Shown here in pieces: positions 5,852-8,238 of a stretch of 8,238 bases of DNA. A program made the position numbers and the translations under genes. The stretch is from Thermodesulfobacteriota bacterium (GTDB taxonomy: Bacteria > Desulfobacterota > Dissulfuribacteria > Dissulfuribacterales > UBA3076): contig QNAY01000048.1 of NCBI GenBank assembly GCA_003645605.1, positions 1 through 8,238 on the forward strand, read 5' to 3'. Below the pieces are notes generated by a model. The model saw only the letters and a list, made by a program, of their open reading frames with translations. It had not been told where the DNA came from and ran no database searches. Every line of letters begins with the position of its first letter. The stretch's first letter is position 1.

Positions 5852-5881
5852 TTTACACTTTTTCAAAAAAGTGTGTATTAT
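5852..5881 (+). promoter_or_regulatory. Divergent promoter with spacer palindrome
   Basis: TTTACA (5852-5857) and TATTAT (5876-5881) are 18 bases apart on the plus strand. They would give a leader of about 125 bases before the TPR gene. A perfect inverted repeat (ACACTTTTT 5855-5863, AAAAAGTGT 5866-5874) fills the spacer and touches the -35, so it could be an operator. Confidence 0.45.
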
Positions 5882-6012
5882 CGAATCAAATTGAATGCCG
5901 ATGTCGAGATTTGAAATTTGAAATTAGGTAACGCATCTACATTCTGGTGTTTTTTCCAATTTCCACACCTGTAAACGCTTACAAATAATAAAATCAAGAG
6001 AGATAAAAACAG

Positions 6013-6738
6013 ATGTCTACAAATACCCAAACGCCAATTGCTCCGGAGCATCAAGAAAAAAACATATTAGAAGAAATTTTGTCCGGCCTTCCGCCTCAAG
6101 TCAGAAATACATTACAGAAATTCCTGAGAGAAATAATAGCCGGAACAATAGCAGTTGTTGTGGCAATATCATTGTGGTTCGGCTACTCAGCATACATAAC
6201 CAGGCAAGAGAACCAGGCTGCTGCTGCTATGGGAACTGCAATACAGCAAGCGGATCTTGCAAAAATGATCTCTTCCTTGGAAAAAGTGGTTCATAATCAT
6301 AGCCACACAGTAGTCGGCAAGCACGCGCTGTTACTCCTTGGAGCTGTTCAGAGGGACTCCGGACAGATTGAAGCAGCAAAAAAAAGTTTTAACAAAGCTA
6401 AACAGGAGTTTTCTGAAGACAGCTTCCTGTATTATTCTGCTCTTATGGGCCTTGGCTATTTGCAAGAAGAGGATGCAAAGCTGGATAAAGCCCGGCAGGC
6501 ATTCAAATCTTCAAGTGAGACTCAACTGGGTTTTGAAGCCATTGCCGCACTTGATTTTGCAAGAGTGTCCTCTGCCTCAGGATACAATAACGAGGCCCTT
6601 GAGGCCTATAACAAGTATCTCTTCCTGAAGCCACAGTCATCGCAGCTTGATTTTGTACGCCATCAGGTAATGAAACTCTCTTCCGAGGACAAAAGGCCCG
6701 GGGAGGCCCTTGCCATTGAAAAGAAAAATGAGGCTTAA
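6013..6738 (+). CDS. Membrane-anchored TPR protein (YfgM-like)
   Basis: A 241-residue protein with a single membrane anchor. Residues 1-40 are cytoplasmic and polar. Residues 41-60 (I-I-A-G-T-I-A-V-V-V-A-I-S-L-W-F-G-Y) cross the membrane. The rest is a periplasmic helical domain with tetratricopeptide-like repeats: A-L-L-L-L-G-A-V near 105, S-A-L-M-G-L-G-Y-L at about 142-150, L-D-F-A-R-V near 180, and N-E-A-L-E-A-Y-N-K-Y-L near 193-203. The layout (short N-terminus, one helix, TPR domain) is that of YfgM, which works with the Sec translocon and periplasmic chaperones. The resemblance is architectural and not proof of that role. The start has a weak AGAG-type ribosome site about ten bases upstream. 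It is a monocistronic unit with promoter and strong terminator. Confidence 0.75.
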   Translation: MSTNTQTPIAPEHQEKNILEEILSGLPPQVRNTLQKFLREIIAGTIAVVVAISLWFGYSAYITRQENQAAAAMGTAIQQADLAKMISSLEKVVHNHSHTVVGKHALLLLGAVQRDSGQIEAAKKSFNKAKQEFSEDSFLYYSALMGLGYLQEEDAKLDKARQAFKSSSETQLGFEAIAALDFARVSSASGYNNEALEAYNKYLFLKPQSSQLDFVRHQVMKLSSEDKRPGEALAIEKKNEA

Positions 6739-6768
6739 AATGCTCGCATGGCACCATGCCGAAACAGG

Positions 6769-6801
6769 CATGCCCCAGCCAAAGGCTGGGGCATGAGTTT
6801 T
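6769..6801 (+). terminator. Strong rho-independent terminator
   Basis: A perfect 12-bp stem (CATGCCCCAGCC at 6769-6780, GGCTGGGGCATG at 6784-6795) with an AAA loop is followed by AGTTTT, 30 bases after the TPR gene. The T run is short. It stands between convergent genes and may also protect the end of the minus-strand gene, though the minus side lacks a T run. Confidence 0.85.
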
Positions 6802-6827
6802 AAGGTGGGCTCAGCCTTGTTGCCAGG

Positions 6828-7916
6828 CTATAGTAATTTAACTACCACATAATTTGCCTGGATATAGTTTCTTGTGCCCCTGAAGGTCAGTGTAAGCTTA
6901 CCATCTGTGACTTCGACAGTAACTGTTTCTTCAATCCAATGGCCCCTTGCGACTCTTGCGTTATTGAAGACCGTTTGTCCTTCTGCCTGCACATTTTGCC
7001 TGTAAATGCTTCTTCTGGCGTCACCTATACTGACTGTGACCTCGTAGGTGCCGTTAGGTACTGCCATTTCCCACTGTCGGTATGGATAGATATACATGAC
7101 TGTATCATGCTGTTGGTCTGGAGACCTGCGACTATTCCTATCATAGGTGCGCAGCCTTCCTCTACCATTCCAACCATAACCTCTATCTTTATCATAGCTA
7201 TAGCCGCTATCCGGCAAAAATCCTTCTGGGACCTCAGCATTTGAAGGCTGGAAATTAATGGCAACCTCGGGTATTTCTTCAATAACCACTATTTCTAATG
7301 CAGTCGTACCTACAGCCTCGTTGGAATCCGTGACAGTGAGCTGAACAGTGTATGTGCCAGGCTGTACATAAGTATAGCTGGGATAAATCTCATCAGAGGA
7401 CTCACCATCGCCAAAGGTCCAGTTATAGGAAATTATATTTCCATCCAGGTCATATGAAGCGGATGCATCAAGGTTAACTGACAGAGGAACTTGTCCCACA
7501 ATAACATCAGTCGATGCCAATGCAACCGGAGGTTGATTTTCAAACAGGTCTGGAATTGTGTGAGATATCTCGTCAGAAAAATCGCTCTCCTGCCCGGCAA
7601 GATCCCTCGCTGTTACCGCAAAGCAATATGTCAGACCTGGCTCCAACCCGGTAATCTCAAAAGAGGTAATGTTTCCAACGTCCTGACATTCCTCATAACC
7701 GGTGAAATCTGCCGAATTAATGGAAGTAGTACTCCAGTATACTACGTATCCTTCGAGATCCGGTGCATTGACCGGGTCCCAAGACAGGGTCGCGCTTTCT
7801 GCGTAAGCTGTCGCAGCATTCTGCGGGGACAATAGAATAATCCATGAAAAAAACGCGCAAATAAACAAATACATTTTGGGGGAAATTGAGTTTGGTATAC
7901 TTCTTATCGCGGTCAT
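6828..7916 (-). CDS. Secreted FN3-PKD protein with beta-rich C-domain
   Basis: A 362-residue exported protein. A Sec signal peptide spans 1-39 (hydrophobic 16-30, likely cut after A-Y-A). Residues 41-121 form a fibronectin type III domain (A-T-L-S-W-D, L-E-G-Y-V-V-Y-W, L-E-P-G-L-T-Y-C-F-A-V-T-A), with C77 and C98 possibly joined. Residues 129-212 form a PKD domain with W-T-F-G-D-G at 166-171 and Y-T-V-Q-L-T-V-T-D. Residues 218-362 (I-N-F-Q-P, G-Y-S-Y-D, G-Y-G-W, V-P-N-G-T-Y-E-V-T-V-S-I-G-D-A) resemble the galactose-binding-like jelly-roll domain N-terminal to rhamnogalacturonan acetylesterases. No catalytic domain, LPXTG motif or lipobox is seen. It is probably a surface or secreted carbohydrate-binding protein. 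GGAGGT six bases upstream fixes ATG 7916. Confidence 0.8.
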   Translation of the reverse strand: MTAIRSIPNSISPKMYLFICAFFSWIILLSPQNAATAYAESATLSWDPVNAPDLEGYVVYWSTTSINSADFTGYEECQDVGNITSFEITGLEPGLTYCFAVTARDLAGQESDFSDEISHTIPDLFENQPPVALASTDVIVGQVPLSVNLDASASYDLDGNIISYNWTFGDGESSDEIYPSYTYVQPGTYTVQLTVTDSNEAVGTTALEIVVIEEIPEVAINFQPSNAEVPEGFLPDSGYSYDKDRGYGWNGRGRLRTYDRNSRRSPDQQHDTVMYIYPYRQWEMAVPNGTYEVTVSIGDARRSIYRQNVQAEGQTVFNNARVARGHWIEETVTVEVTDGKLTLTFRGTRNYIQANYVVVKLL

Positions 7917-7922
7917 TACCGG

Positions 7923-7966
7923 ACCTCCATATCTGGTTAAATTTGTTGTAGATCAAGTTTAACCAG
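7923..7966 (-). promoter_or_regulatory. Leader hairpin beside the ribosome binding site
   Basis: The perfect Shine-Dalgarno GGAGGT (7923-7928) lies four bases after a hairpin. CTGGTTAAA (7933-7941) pairs with TTTAACCAG (7958-7966), and the stem can extend by four more positions with one A-C mismatch in the RNA. Its place suggests control of translation or mRNA protection. It matches no riboswitch class that I recognise. Confidence 0.5.
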
Positions 7967-7974
7967 GCTAGACC

Positions 7975-7989
7975 GCAAGAAATACACCA
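7975..7989 (-). promoter_or_regulatory. Possible sigma-54 (-24/-12) promoter
   Basis: On the minus strand TGGTGTATTTCTTGC has the invariant GG and GC at the spacing of the sigma-54 consensus (TGG-N8-TTGC), with a perfect TTGC but a poor CACG part. The start point would fall at about 7963, at the foot of the leader hairpin. No convincing sigma-70 promoter is seen upstream. One short motif can occur by chance. Confidence 0.3.
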
Positions 7990-8061
7990 CGACTTTACTA
8001 GATATAACTTATTGAAATTTAAGAAAATAAATCAAGACTCTGGTTGTTGTAAAAAAAGTTA

Positions 8062-8079
8062 CTCTTAAAAAATTAAGAG
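8062..8079. other. Weak AT-rich hairpin in long non-coding stretch
   Basis: CTCTTAA (8062-8068) pairs with TTAAGAG (8073-8079). On the minus strand TAACTTTTTTT follows, so it may be a weak terminator for a gene beyond the window. The surrounding 7990-8148 is AT-rich and holds no supported gene on either strand. Confidence 0.25.
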
Positions 8080-8148
8080 ACATGCAAAACAGTTAATTTG
8101 TAAATTTATGTGTACTAATTAGTGCCTGAACGAAAACTAACCAAAACT

Positions 8149-8226
8149 GTCATTTCGAGCAAAGCGAGAAATCTTATCGTACTGAAAATACAGGCATTAA
8201 AGATTTCTCCCTACGGTCGAAATGAC
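8149..8226. repeat. MITE/REP-like inverted repeat, 27-bp arms
   Basis: Arms 8149-8175 and 8200-8226 match at 23 of 27 positions, with perfect 10-bp ends (GTCATTTCGA with TCGAAATGAC; GAGAAATCTT with AAGATTTCTC) and a 24-base loop. The ends have the look of dispersed non-coding repeats that I know from many bacterial genomes. It could fold as a long RNA hairpin. It encodes nothing. Confidence 0.75.
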
Positions 8227-8238
8227 AAAAAGAGGGGT

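Noticed and set aside
7921..8040. Cyclic-di-GMP (GEMM) riboswitch upstream of the surface protein
   Set aside because: The conserved core motifs of that class are absent; only a simple hairpin is present.
8121..8196. TGCCTG/CAGGCA pairing around the inverted repeat
   Set aside because: It is six bases only and one arm lies in the loop of the larger repeat, so it is probably chance.

Overview
The window joins a block of mobile-element (prophage-like) genes, about 1-3100, to ordinary chromosome, about 3460-8238. The gene families and the queA/DUF2065/Met-tRNA neighbourhood look like a Gram-negative anaerobe of the Desulfobacterota (old Deltaproteobacteria) type. This is a judgement from protein flavour, moderate to low confidence, not a database result.

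Region 1 (1-3102, all +). A tightly packed run: the C-terminal end of a DUF3631 protein with a 23-bp tandem duplication at its edge; a small Cys-rich protein with a TubC-N-like domain; a DEAD/DEAH-type (DECH) superfamily 2 helicase; a small winged-helix-like protein; and a phage terminase small subunit. The next gene starts on an ATGA overlap but stops after 14 codons, where the terminase large subunit would be expected. The element therefore looks truncated. The coding tail of the DUF3631 gene carries six GGTACC hexamers at spacings 8-43-17-43-8, an exact mirror arrangement about base 285. This is the most unusual structure in the window.

Region 2 (3103-4174). A decay zone. On the minus strand lie a frameshifted remnant of a phage/ICE protein (3291-3476) and an orphan open frame (3113-3268). 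They are followed by an intact two-helix membrane protein (3463-3870) and a mostly non-coding stretch ending at a tRNA terminator.

Region 3 (4175-5808, all -). Chromosomal housekeeping block. In transcription order: promoter, tRNA-Met(CAT), a DUF2065 membrane protein, queA (ATGA overlap), a second promoter, initiator tRNA-fMet, and a rho-independent terminator.

Region 4 (5852-6801, +). A divergent promoter, then a membrane-anchored TPR protein resembling YfgM, then a strong terminator preceded by smaller competing hairpins.

Region 5 (6828-8238). A secreted FN3-PKD protein on the minus strand with a beta-rich C-terminal domain. Upstream it has a hairpin next to its ribosome binding site and a sigma-54-like -24/-12 element. 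The window ends in AT-rich non-coding DNA with a 27-bp-arm inverted repeat of the dispersed MITE/REP type.
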